Source of the DNA: Zipacnadum sp036504235
GTDB lineage: Bacteria; Armatimonadota; Zipacnadia; Zipacnadales; Zipacnadaceae
Reading direction: 5' to 3'
Length of the DNA stretch: 64,000 nucleotides
NCBI GenBank assembly: GCA_036504235.1
Contig: DASXVN010000017.1
Coordinates: forward strand, 33,673-97,672
The stretch's first letter is position 1, and every line of letters begins with the position of its first letter. Below, piece after piece: positions 35,901 to 43,511 of this stretch. The translations under genes and the position numbers were made by a program. A model generated the notes under the pieces. It searched no databases, was not told the DNA's origin, and was given only the letters and a program-made list of their open reading frames with translations.

Positions 35901-38595
35901 CCAGTTGGTGGTCCGCGGGGCGCGCATGCACAACCTGCAGGACCTGGACGTGACTATCCCCCGCCGCCAATTCGTCACCCTGGCCGGGCTCTCCGGCTCA
36001 GGCAAGACCTCGCTGGCCCTGGACACCGTGTACGCGGAGGGCCAGCGGCGCTTCGTCGCCTCGCTGTCGCCGTACGCGCGGCAGTTCGTCAGCCAGATGC
36101 CCAAGCCGCGCGTGGATCATATTAGCGGCCTCTCGGCGGCCATCGCGGTGGAGTCGCGCAACTCCATCGTCACCCCCCGCTCGACGGTCGGCACGGTGAC
36201 GCAGATTTACGACTACCTGCGGGTGCTCTACGCCCGCGTCGGCCAGCAGCGCTGCCCGGACTGCCACGAGCCGCTGGGCGCCGCCTCGGTGGATGAGGTG
36301 GTCAGTCGGCTGCTGATGAGCTTCACCGGACAGCCCCTGATGCTGCTGGCGCCGCTGCGCCCGACCGGCTCGGAGGAGTACCGGGGCCTACTCGCCGCGG
36401 CGCGCCGCGCGGGCTGGTCCCGACTCTGGGTGGATGGGCAGCAATACCGCCTGCCGCTGGACTTCGAGCTGGACCGCCGCCGGCACCATGAGGTGGCGGT
36501 GATTGTGGACCGCCTGTCGCCCGACCCCGCGCAGCGCTCACGCCTGGCGGAGGCGGTGGAGGCAGCCTTCACCTTAGCGGACGGCAACCTGCAGGTGCGC
36601 CCGGTCACTTCTCTCAGTGCCACTTCCGTCAGTGGCACTTCTGTCAGTGGCACCGGCGTCTCGCCGGTGTCGGCAGCCACTGGGGTCTCTGCTCGGGGGA
36701 ACACCGGCGAGACGCCGGTGCCACCGGGGGGGATGCCACCGGTAGGGATCCCCGAGCCCCTCTCCTTCGGCACGCGCCTCTCCTGCCCGAAGTGCGGCGT
36801 AGCCTACGACCGGCTGGGGCCGCGCCAGTACTCCTTCAACCATCCCGAGGGCTGGTGCCCGCGCTGCTGGGGGCTGGGCGTGGTCGGCGGCGACGGCTGG
36901 GGCGGCGGGGCCACGGAGCCCTGTCCGGTCTGTCATGGCGAGCGCCTGAACCGCCAGGCGGCGGCCACCGCTTTCCGCGACCTGACCCTGCCGGGGCTGA
37001 CGCGACTGCCCCTGGACCGCACCCTGAGCTTCATGGACAAGCTGCGCCTGACCGGCGGGGAGGCCGAGCGCACCGCCGACCTGCTCGGCGAGATCAAGCA
37101 CCGGCTGGGCCTGCTGGTGGAGATCGGGCTGGACTACCTGACCCTGGAACGCTCCGGGCCGACGCTCTCGGGCGGGGAGGCGCAGCGGGTCAACCTGGCC
37201 GGCTCACTAGGCACCGGTCTGACCGGCGTGATGTACGTCCTGGACGAGCCGACCGTGGGCATCCATCCCCAGGACAACGACCGGATGCTGGCCGCGCTCC
37301 GCCGCCTGCACGCGCTGGGCAACAGCCTGCTGGTAGTAGAGCACGACCTGCAGACGCTGGCGGCCTCAGATTACATTGTGGAATTTGGCCCCGGCGCGGG
37401 CGTGGCCGGGGGCCGCGTGGTCGCGCAGGGCACGCCGGAGCAACTGGGCCGGCGGCGCACGCTGACCGGGGACTATCTCTCCGGCCGCCGCGTGGTGCCG
37501 GTGCCGGCGGACCGGCGCTCGCCGGAGCCGAATGAGTTCGGCGAGCTGGAGATCCTCGGCGCGACCGAGCACAACCTCGCCGACCTCGACGTGCGCCTGC
37601 CGCTAGGGCGGCTGGTCTGCGTCAGCGGCCCCTCCGGCTCGGGCAAGAGCACGCTGATCAACGATGTGCTGTATCGGGCGGCCAGCCGCCACCTCCGCGG
37701 GCAGGGCGCCACCCCCGGCGCGCACCGCGAAATCCGCGGCCTGGAGGAACTGCGCCAGGTTGTTAGCCTCGACCAGTCGCCCATCGGCCAGTCGCCGCGC
37801 TCCAATCCGGCCACTTACGTCGGCGTCTTCGACCTGGTGCGCGACTTCTATGCCCGCCTGCCGGAGGCGCGCCGCCGCGGCTACGCACCGGGACGCTTCT
37901 CCTTCAACAAGCCCGGCGGGCGCTGCGAGACCTGCGAGGGCCTGGGGGCGCGGCGGGTGGAGATGCACTTTCTGCCCGATGTCTGGGTGACCTGCGAGAC
38001 CTGCGGGGGGCAGCGCTACCAGGCCGAGGTGCTGGAGATCAAGCACCAGGGCAAGTCCATCAGCGAGGTGCTGGAGATGACCATCGGCGAGGCGCGGCGG
38101 CGCTTTGCCGACTTCCCGCGCCTGGCGCGCCTGCTCGACACCATGTGCCAGGTGGGCCTGGACTACCTGCCGCTGGGCCAGGCCGCGCCCACGCTTTCCG
38201 GCGGGGAGGCGCAGCGGGTCAAGCTGGCCCGCGAGCTGGTCCGCCCGCTCGGCCCGCGCTGCCTGTACCTGCTGGACGAGCCGACCACCGGCCTGCATCC
38301 GGAGGACGTCTCGCGCCTGCTGCGGGTGCTGCAGACCCTGGTCGAGCAGGGCAATTCCGTGGTCATCATCGAGCACAATCTGGACGTGCTCAAGAGCGCC
38401 GACTACCTGCTGGACCTCGGCCCCGGCGGCGGCGATAAGGGCGGGCGGCTGGTCGCCGCGGGCCCGCCGGAGGCCGTCGCCCAGAGCAAGCGTTCGGCGA
38501 CCGCCCCCTACCTGCGGGCGGCGCTGGAGAAAGCCCCTCGTGTGCCACGCGCCGAACTACTGGCGGACCTGCGGAGGCGGCGGGCGGTGGGCTAG
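32971..38595 (+). CDS. uvrA: Tandem (double-length) UvrA excinuclease subunit
   Basis: 1874 residues, twice the normal about 940. Start TTG at 32971, with TAGGAG about 10 bases upstream. Each half has two ABC ATPase modules: P-loops near residues 33, 638, 1006 and 1553, and four 'LSGGEAQR' signatures. Half 1 (1-965) has the full insertion domain and zinc pairs such as 'CPDCHGQRL' and 'CEKCGGQRF'. Half 2 (970-1874) keeps the UvrB-binding region and C-terminal zinc finger ('CETCGGQRY') but has a shortened central insertion ('GVVGGDGWGGGA'). UvrA normally dimerises; here the dimer would be one chain. Two palindromic repeats lie in frame inside the gene. It recognises DNA damage in nucleotide excision repair. 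Confidence 0.92.
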   Translation: MLVDGINIEGAREHNLRGVKVSLPRHQLIVFTGLSGSGKSSLAFDTLYAEGQRLYVESLSPYARQFMRQLPRPRVDRIEGLCPSVAIQQGSRSHNPRSTVATITELYDYLRVMYATIGEAHCPQCDRPLQAQSRQSILDQVRTLNRDHAVQLLAPLVVGRRGQFRELFEDLRKRGYARARVDGEICSLDQPPRLERYARHDVEVVVDRLPRHTKEPGRLEEAVDGALERGEDSLLVLLPDGQELRLSRSSACPDCGVSLPEMTPASFSFNSPRGMCPTCEGLGVCRQLDPSLLVEDPELSLRAGAVPLLERLLRRRDWHWLEGVAEHFDFSLDTPWQELTETERQIVMHGSEERIEYLYRHSRAGWVWRHHGPWEGLLPWFMRRYKRTVAGPLHKALDQLIVASTCPDCHGQRLCRTALAVRLGGRTLAEVLTMSIAEAHAFFTELKLSATAEQIAEEPLKEVRERLAFLEYVGLPYLNLNRTAPTLSGGEAQRLRLASQIGSGLTDCLYVLDEPSIGLHHRDQGQLIESLRRLRDQGNTILVVEHDEQTIRSADWVVDFGPGAGERGGEIVAAGTPAQIRRSRTLTGDYLAGRRRIEVPATRRPLTGAALTLHGARAHNLRDVTVSFPLDSYLCVTGVSGSGKSSLITDTLYPALARALHQAQVPVGAHERLEGTEHLDKVVMIDQAPIGRTPRSNPATYTGVFTLIRDLYTQLPEARTRGYKPGRFSFNVAAGRCPECEGYGAVRLEADFLAEVWVPCEKCGGQRFDRETLEITYRGANIAEVLDMEITEAREHFAQQPRIARQLQTLIEVGLGYVKLGQAATTLSGGEAQRVKLAKELARPRRLVSDDGRDARPTGAPARQRGRTLYVLDEPTVGLHFEDVRRLLEVLQRFVDEGHTVLVVEHHPDLIKCADWVIDLGPEGGEGGGRVLACGTPEQIAACPESYTGQMLREVLPGAAVPAAPSLPRRRSRQRTDQLVVRGARMHNLQDLDVTIPRRQFVTLAGLSGSGKTSLALDTVYAEGQRRFVASLSPYARQFVSQMPKPRVDHISGLSAAIAVESRNSIVTPRSTVGTVTQIYDYLRVLYARVGQQRCPDCHEPLGAASVDEVVSRLLMSFTGQPLMLLAPLRPTGSEEYRGLLAAARRAGWSRLWVDGQQYRLPLDFELDRRRHHEVAVIVDRLSPDPAQRSRLAEAVEAAFTLADGNLQVRPVTSLSATSVSGTSVSGTGVSPVSAATGVSARGNTGETPVPPGGMPPVGIPEPLSFGTRLSCPKCGVAYDRLGPRQYSFNHPEGWCPRCWGLGVVGGDGWGGGATEPCPVCHGERLNRQAAATAFRDLTLPGLTRLPLDRTLSFMDKLRLTGGEAERTADLLGEIKHRLGLLVEIGLDYLTLERSGPTLSGGEAQRVNLAGSLGTGLTGVMYVLDEPTVGIHPQDNDRMLAALRRLHALGNSLLVVEHDLQTLAASDYIVEFGPGAGVAGGRVVAQGTPEQLGRRRTLTGDYLSGRRVVPVPADRRSPEPNEFGELEILGATEHNLADLDVRLPLGRLVCVSGPSGSGKSTLINDVLYRAASRHLRGQGATPGAHREIRGLEELRQVVSLDQSPIGQSPRSNPATYVGVFDLVRDFYARLPEARRRGYAPGRFSFNKPGGRCETCEGLGARRVEMHFLPDVWVTCETCGGQRYQAEVLEIKHQGKSISEVLEMTIGEARRRFADFPRLARLLDTMCQVGLDYLPLGQAAPTLSGGEAQRVKLARELVRPLGPRCLYLLDEPTTGLHPEDVSRLLRVLQTLVEQGNSVVIIEHNLDVLKSADYLLDLGPGGGDKGGRLVAAGPPEAVAQSKRSATAPYLRAALEKAPRVPRAELLADLRRRRAVG
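35521..35539. repeat. Palindromic repeat inside uvrA, site 1
   Basis: GACGGGCGAGACGCCCGTC is a 19-bp near-perfect palindrome. It adds about 20 residues (GRDARPTGAPARQRG) between the LSGGEAQR module and the 'LYVLDEPT' Walker B strand, in the first half of the protein. A related sequence is in the rplJ leader. Confidence 0.75.
36614..36722. repeat. Palindromic repeat cluster inside uvrA, site 2
   Basis: CACCGGCGTCTCGCCGGTG (36651-36669) and its inverted partner CACCGGCGAGACGCCGGTG (36702-36720) lie in frame and encode 'TGVSPVS' and 'TGETPVP'. Short tandem copies of GTCAGTGGCACTTCT precede them (36614-36650). The insert adds about 45 low-complexity residues before the zinc-binding 'CPKCG' of the second half. 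Confidence 0.8.
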
Positions 38596-38668
38596 GCGGC
38601 AGGAAGCCGCCGATACCTGGCGAAAAGACATATGATAACAGACCGCCGTGCAGGGAGCGGATGCGTAG

Positions 38669-39481
38669 ATGGGCCTGGACTATATTGAACTCATCATGGC
38701 CGTGGAGGACGAGTTCGGTATCAACATCGCTGAGACCGACGAGGCCGCAGAGCCGATCGTGGCGGGACTGTACGTCACCGTGCTCCGCAAGCTAGGACCG
38801 TCCTATGAGGGACAACTTGCTCGCGTGTGGGCCCTGCTGACGCCCGAAGAACAAGCTCGTGACTCCTTTCGGCGAACGCGGGAGGTATTCTACCGCCTGC
38901 GACGCGGGCTAACTGAAACGTTGGACCTTCCGCTCCGGAGCATTCACCCGAACACGCCCGTGTTCACCCTCCTACCCCCGCAGGTCCGCTTCCGCGACTG
39001 GCGGCTTCTGGGCGCGCGCACCGGATTTCCCTTGCCCCGCCTGGATCAGGTGAGCATGGACCTCCTCTGGTACTGCCTCTTCATCCCCTTTCTCTTGCTG
39101 TGGCTTCTCCTGATGTCTGCCTCCGTATGCCTGGCGATACTGGAATGGCGGTACATGTGGCCCGCGCCTGTCATTCTGATGGCGGTGCTAATCGCCGCCT
39201 CGAGACTGTGGAACCGGCGCTTCCACTCCCCGCCCGTCACGGCTCGAACCACCATGCGCGACTTAACTCATGCCATCGAGCTGCAACTGGCACCTGTAGA
39301 CTTGGCATCCACGAGCCTTGCGCCTCGCAAGAGGCCACCGGCGGCAGCGGATCGGTTCGCGGGGATAGAGGACGACGAGGTGTGGGTAAGACTGCGCGCG
39401 GTGATCGTGCGAGAGCTGAGGGTCAAGCCGGAACTGGTGACCCCGGTCGCGCACTGGAGCCACGACCTCGGCGCTGGGTAG
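38669..39481 (+). CDS. Membrane protein with split acyl-carrier-like halves
   Basis: 270 residues. The N-terminus, 'MGLDYIELIMAVEDEFGINI', looks like helix II onward of an acyl carrier protein, starting where the Asp-Ser-Leu site would be. The C-terminus, 'VWVRLRAVIVRELRVKPELVTPVAHWSHDLGAG', looks like helix I and the loop, ending just before that site. Between them are a helical segment and two membrane helices (about 128-150, 155-175). The phosphopantetheine Ser is missing. Proteins of this layout exist in some environmental bacteria, and their role is unknown. A terminator follows. Confidence 0.65.
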   Translation: MGLDYIELIMAVEDEFGINIAETDEAAEPIVAGLYVTVLRKLGPSYEGQLARVWALLTPEEQARDSFRRTREVFYRLRRGLTETLDLPLRSIHPNTPVFTLLPPQVRFRDWRLLGARTGFPLPRLDQVSMDLLWYCLFIPFLLLWLLLMSASVCLAILEWRYMWPAPVILMAVLIAASRLWNRRFHSPPVTARTTMRDLTHAIELQLAPVDLASTSLAPRKRPPAAADRFAGIEDDEVWVRLRAVIVRELRVKPELVTPVAHWSHDLGAG

Positions 39482-39496
39482 CAGTTGGCCCGAAGC

Positions 39497-39530
39497 AGAA
39501 CGCCCCGACCAGTTGGCCGGGGCGTTTTTC
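39497..39530. terminator. Bidirectional hairpin terminator
   Basis: ACGCCCCG ... CGGGGCGT with a loop containing ACCAGTTGGC, followed by TTTTTC on the plus strand. It lies between convergent genes, the carrier-like gene (plus) and a pseudopilin gene (minus), and can serve both. An almost identical hairpin is at 40298-40330. Confidence 0.85.
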
Positions 39531-39553
39531 GTGGGTGGTTGCTAACGAGCCCG

Positions 39554-40207
39554 CTAGAGCGCCGGGTTGATATTCACCGAGGTGCTGGGCTCTATCTGCC
39601 GCCATTTGTCCTGGGGCATCCACTTGGCGTGGCCGTCGGCGTAACCCATATTGGAGCCCGAGTTGTGCTGCATCTCCAGGGGGTTCATGGAGCCCAGCCC
39701 CACCTGGCCGTTGTTGCAGAAGCGGTAGTTGTCCAGGTTGTCGCTCTCGCAGGCCATCACGATCATATCCGAGACGTTGTTGAGGCTGGAGGCCGCCCAG
39801 CCGTCCAGATAGCCGTTGCCCGAGTACGAAAGCTTCCGGGTCCCCTTGCTATCCGCGGGACACACGAGGATTTGCGAGTTCTTGAGGTAGGGGTAGACGG
39901 CCGCGTAGGTGGGGTCGTTAGGCGCCGTGGTGTCGTTCATGTAGTTGCCACCGGCGGTCAGGTCGTAGCGGCCGAAGATGCCGTACTCGTAGTTGCCGAC
40001 CGAGTACTCATCCATCCTCGGGAACTTGTCGTCGTTGTCCGAGGCGTACATGATCGTGCCCAGCATCAACTGCTTGACGTTGGACAAGCAGGTCGCCGCC
40101 AGCGCCTTGGCGCGAGCACGAGCGAAGACTGGAAACAGGATGGCGGCCAAGATCGCAATAATCGCGATCACCACCAGCAGCTCAATCAAAGTGAACCCTC
40201 TCCGCAT
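39554..40207 (-). CDS. Type II pseudopilin, H-X9-DG (DUF1559-like) family
   Basis: 217 residues. An N-terminal prepilin motif (Gly-Phe-Thr-Leu-Ile-Glu, cleaved after Gly) is followed by a hydrophobic helix up to about residue 27. Near the C-terminus 'HNSGSNMGYADG' is the H-X9-DG signature, with His and Asp-Gly spaced by nine residues. Such proteins are numerous in Planctomycetota, Armatimonadota and Verrucomicrobiota and are thought to form surface fibres or secretion pseudopili; a function for this copy is not known. It is followed by a paralog upstream on the same strand. Confidence 0.88.
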   Translation of the reverse strand: MRRGFTLIELLVVIAIIAILAAILFPVFARARAKALAATCLSNVKQLMLGTIMYASDNDDKFPRMDEYSVGNYEYGIFGRYDLTAGGNYMNDTTAPNDPTYAAVYPYLKNSQILVCPADSKGTRKLSYSGNGYLDGWAASSLNNVSDMIVMACESDNLDNYRFCNNGQVGLGSMNPLEMQHNSGSNMGYADGHAKWMPQDKWRQIEPSTSVNINPAL

Positions 40208-40297
40208 GGTGAATCCCCGCCTCTCTCTCGAAGGGTGTACTCCTGGCTAAGAGTATACCCACCCGAGCGACCTCCCTAACCGAACCCGCTTGGCAGC

Positions 40298-40330
40298 AAA
40301 ACGCCCCGACCAGGTGGCCGGGGCGTTCTT
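40298..40330 (-). terminator. Hairpin terminator of the upstream pseudopilin gene
   Basis: GCCCCG ... CGGGGC stem with a GGCCACC-type loop; on the minus strand it is followed by TTTTG. It lies 23 bases after the stop of the pseudopilin gene at 40354. Confidence 0.8.
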
Positions 40331-40353
40331 AGTCGCGGGCTGAGCGGTGCTGC

Positions 40354-40980
40354 CTAGAGCGACGGGTTGATCTGAGCGTCGGTGGTGCCGTCCGTAGGCC
40401 ACTTGGCCTTGTTCAGCCACTTGCTGTGGCCGTCGGCGTAGGCGACATTGCAGCCGTCGTTGTGCACGAAGCCGAGGCCATCGAGGCCGGCGCCGCCGGG
40501 GTTGACGAACAGGTCGTTGTTGAGCGAGCCACACTCATCAACCATCACGAACTTGCCGGACACGTCGCCAATGCTGCTGGTAGCGTAGCCGCTCAGCCAC
40601 CCGTTACAGGAGTAGGAGAGCTTCTTGGCCTGGTTGGTATCGGAAGGGCACAGGTAGATCTGGCTATTCTTCACATACGGGTATAGCGAGCCGGTCGTCG
40701 GATCGTTGACGCTGGTCGTACCGTTGATCGGGTAGGTGAAGGTCCCCATCGGGCCGGTGTAGACGCTGCCCCCTCGGTTCATGAACATCGTCGGGAAATG
40801 GTCATCGTAATCCGAAGCGTACATCTGGAAGCCGAGCCCCAACTGCTTGGCGTTGGAGAGGCAGTTGGACTGCTGCGCCTTGGCGCGAGCGCGGGCGAAC
40901 ACGGGAAAGAGAATAGCGGCCAGGATGGCGATTATCGCAATCACCACTAGCAGCTCGATCAGAGTGAAACCTTTGCGCAT
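40354..40980 (-). CDS. Type II pseudopilin, H-X9-DG family, second copy
   Basis: 208 residues from the ATG at 40980; the longer frame runs into folK's 3' region. It has the same prepilin leader 'MRKGFTLIELLVVIAIIAIL' and the same 'FPVFARARAKA' after the helix as its neighbour. The C-terminal 'HNDGCNVAYADG' is the H-X9-DG site. The body differs strongly from the first copy, so the duplication is old or the genes were recruited separately. Confidence 0.88.
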   Translation of the reverse strand: MRKGFTLIELLVVIAIIAILAAILFPVFARARAKAQQSNCLSNAKQLGLGFQMYASDYDDHFPTMFMNRGGSVYTGPMGTFTYPINGTTSVNDPTTGSLYPYVKNSQIYLCPSDTNQAKKLSYSCNGWLSGYATSSIGDVSGKFVMVDECGSLNNDLFVNPGGAGLDGLGFVHNDGCNVAYADGHSKWLNKAKWPTDGTTDAQINPSL

Positions 40981-41059
40981 GGTAACTCCTACCTTTCGGG
41001 GATTGGTATACCTACGATACATAGCATACCACATGGAGGGGCTGGCCGACAATGACCGG

Positions 41060-41542
41060 CTAGGCAGCCGGGATCCGGCGCACCTCGGGGGCCTCCAGCT
41101 GAGCCGCCTGAGCCGCGGTGCGGCCGTCGGAGAGCAGCAGCCCCGGGGCGATATCGGCCAACGGGATAAGCACAAACTGGCGCTCCAGCAGCCGCGGATG
41201 CGGCACGGTCAGTACCGGGTCCAGCGAGGTAAAGCCCTCGTAGAGCAGCAGATCGAGGTCCACGGTGCGCGGCCCCCAGCGGACCTCGCGAACCCGACCC
41301 AGCTCCATCTCGATCTGCTGGAGTACGCCCAGCAGGGCGTACGGGTCCAGGTCGGTAGCCAACTCGACGACCTGGTTGAGGTACGGCGGCTGCGGCGGCC
41401 CGCCTACCGGATCGGTCTCGTAAAGCGAAGAAACCCGGCGCAACTCCACGTCGGGAGCAGCGGCAAGCCGCTCCCGCGCGAGCGCCAGGTTTCCTTCTCT
41501 ATCCCCGAGATTGCCGCCCAGCCCCACGTAAGCGGTGGCCAT
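41060..41542 (-). CDS. folK: 2-amino-4-hydroxy-6-hydroxymethyldihydropteridine pyrophosphokinase
   Basis: 160 residues; transfers pyrophosphate from ATP to hydroxymethyldihydropterin in folate synthesis. Signatures: 'AYVGLGGNLGDREGNL' at the start, 'SLYETDPVG', 'YLNQVVEL', and 'WGPRTVDLDLLLY', whose two Asp residues bind Mg. It starts 7 bases after the ftsH stop, so it is the last gene of the purC-tilS-ftsH-folK run. Confidence 0.93.
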   Translation of the reverse strand: MATAYVGLGGNLGDREGNLALARERLAAAPDVELRRVSSLYETDPVGGPPQPPYLNQVVELATDLDPYALLGVLQQIEMELGRVREVRWGPRTVDLDLLLYEGFTSLDPVLTVPHPRLLERQFVLIPLADIAPGLLLSDGRTAAQAAQLEAPEVRRIPAA

Positions 41543-41549
41543 GGCGGCC

Positions 41550-43511
41550 CTAGGGAGCCTCAGGCAGAGGCGGCGGTAGGGGCAGAGAACCCGCGTACGG
41601 CTTGCTCTCGGCCGACTTCTCCGCCGGCTTGTCGCGCTCCGGCATGAGGCCCGGGGAATGGATATTGCGGTCCTCGATCGCCGGGAGCACGCCCTCCTTG
41701 ACGATGGCCAGGACCTCCTCTGCCGTCAGCGTCTCGCGCTCCAGGAGCGCCTCGGCCAACATGTCCAGCCGCTCGCGGTGGCCCTGCACGACCTCGCGAG
41801 CCCGCTCATAGGCGTTCTCCACCAGGGAGCGCACCTCCGCGTCAATCTGGCGCGCAGCGTCCTCGGAGTAGTTGCGCTCCTCGGCGAAGTCCTTGCCCAG
41901 GAACACCGGGCCGTGCTTGCGGCCGTAAGTGATCGGCCCCAGCTTCTCGCTCATTCCGAACTCGGTGACCATCTCGCGGGCCACCTCGGAAACGCGCTGC
42001 AGGTCGTTGTGCGCGCCGGTAGTCACGTCGCCGAAGACCAGTTCCTCGGCCACCCGGCCGCCCAGCGCCTGGATCATCTGGTCCACCAGGTCGGTGCGGC
42101 TGGACAGGTAGGTGTCCTCCTCGGGCAGGCTGATAGTGTAGCCCATCGCCATACCGCGGGGAAGGATGGTCACCTTGTAGGTCGGCGCGAAATCGGGCAG
42201 GAGGGAGCCAATCAGCGCATGTCCGGCCTCATGGTAGGCAACGATGCGCCGCTCCTTTTCCTGCATCACGCGGCTGCGGCGCGCTGGCCCGGCCATGACG
42301 CGCTCGATCGCCTCGTCCAGTTCGCGCATACTGATCTGCTTCTGGCGGCGGCGACCAGCCAGCAGCGCCCCCTCGTTCACCAGGCTCTCCAGGTCCGCGC
42401 CCGAGAAGCCGGGCGTGCGCTTGGCCAGGGACTCGGCGTTGACGCCCGGGGCCATCGGCTTGTCCTTCATGTACAGCTCGAGAATCGCCAGGCGCTCGGG
42501 AAAGTCGGGGTTCGGCACGACCACATGGCGGTCAAAACGCCCCGGCCGCAGCAGCGCCGGGTCTAGAATATCCGGCCGGTTGGTCGCGGCCAGAATGATG
42601 ATATCGGAGCTGGGGTCAAAGCCGTCCATCTCCACCAGCAGGGCGTTGAGCGTCTGCTCGCGCTCGTCGTGCCCGCCGCCCAGACCGGCGCCACGCAGGC
42701 GGCCCACCGCGTCCAGCTCATCAATGAAGATGATGGCCGGCAGGTGCATTTTGGCCTGGTTGAACAGGTCGCGCACGCGCGAGGCGCCCACGCCGACGAA
42801 CATCTCGACGAAATCCGAGCCGCTGATGTAGAAGAAGGCGACCCCCGCCTCCCCGGCCACGGCGCGGGCCAGCAGCGTCTTGCCGCAGCCCGGAGGGCCG
42901 ACCAGCAGCACACCGCGGGGAATCTTGGCGCCCAGGCCGCGGAACCGCTCCGCGTCGCGCAGGAACTCGACGATCTCTTCCAGCTCTTCCTTGACCTCGG
43001 TCATGCCCGCCACGTCGGCGAAGGTCACGCGCTTGAAGTTGTCACCCAGGAGCTTGGCCTGGCTGCGGCCGAAGTCCATCGCCTGCCCGCCATTGGCCCG
43101 CAGCGGCCGGGCGATCAGGAACCACATCAGCGCCATCATGATGCCGAAGGGCAGCAGCCAGCCGATCAACTCGGGCAGGCGCTGGGCGAGACTGGCCGAC
43201 GAAATCTTGACCTTCAGGTTCGGCGCCAGCTTGATCAGCTTGTCCGCCAGATCCGTGTCGGGCGGGATATCCACCGTGTAGGTCTTGAGCTGCGTGCCGG
43301 GGTAGGCGCCCGCGGCCAGATCGCCCACGGCGGTCTGCCCGGCGACGATCGCCACGGAGGCGACGCGCCCGGCGGCTACGTCAGTGATGAACTCGGAATA
43401 CTCATATTTCTTCTCGGTCTGGGCCTGGACTTTCTGGTTGCCGATGACCCAGAGCATGGTCAGACAGGCGCCCAGCAGCAGTACCCACACCAGCGCGTTA
43501 TACTTTTTCAT
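41550..43511 (-). CDS. ftsH: ATP-dependent zinc metalloprotease FtsH
   Basis: 653 residues. Two membrane helices (about 6-24, 112-132) flank a periplasmic region. The AAA domain has Walker A 'GPPGCGKT', Walker B 'IIFIDELDAVG' and the SRH arginine motif 'RPGRFDRHV'. The M41 protease domain has 'HEAGH' (Zn). It degrades membrane and some soluble proteins. Walker A has Cys in place of the usual Thr/Gly. Its start overlaps the end of tilS by 14 bases. Confidence 0.95.
   Translation of the reverse strand: MKKYNALVWVLLLGACLTMLWVIGNQKVQAQTEKKYEYSEFITDVAAGRVASVAIVAGQTAVGDLAAGAYPGTQLKTYTVDIPPDTDLADKLIKLAPNLKVKISSASLAQRLPELIGWLLPFGIMMALMWFLIARPLRANGGQAMDFGRSQAKLLGDNFKRVTFADVAGMTEVKEELEEIVEFLRDAERFRGLGAKIPRGVLLVGPPGCGKTLLARAVAGEAGVAFFYISGSDFVEMFVGVGASRVRDLFNQAKMHLPAIIFIDELDAVGRLRGAGLGGGHDEREQTLNALLVEMDGFDPSSDIIILAATNRPDILDPALLRPGRFDRHVVVPNPDFPERLAILELYMKDKPMAPGVNAESLAKRTPGFSGADLESLVNEGALLAGRRRQKQISMRELDEAIERVMAGPARRSRVMQEKERRIVAYHEAGHALIGSLLPDFAPTYKVTILPRGMAMGYTISLPEEDTYLSSRTDLVDQMIQALGGRVAEELVFGDVTTGAHNDLQRVSEVAREMVTEFGMSEKLGPITYGRKHGPVFLGKDFAEERNYSEDAARQIDAEVRSLVENAYERAREVVQGHRERLDMLAEALLERETLTAEEVLAIVKEGVLPAIEDRNIHSPGLMPERDKPAEKSAESKPYAGSLPLPPPLPEAP

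Noticed and set aside
41550..43511. Inactive FtsH because Walker A has Cys ('GPPGCGKT')
   Set aside because: The catalytic Lys and Thr are intact and Cys at that position is tolerated in AAA proteins; HEAGH and the arginine motif are also intact.
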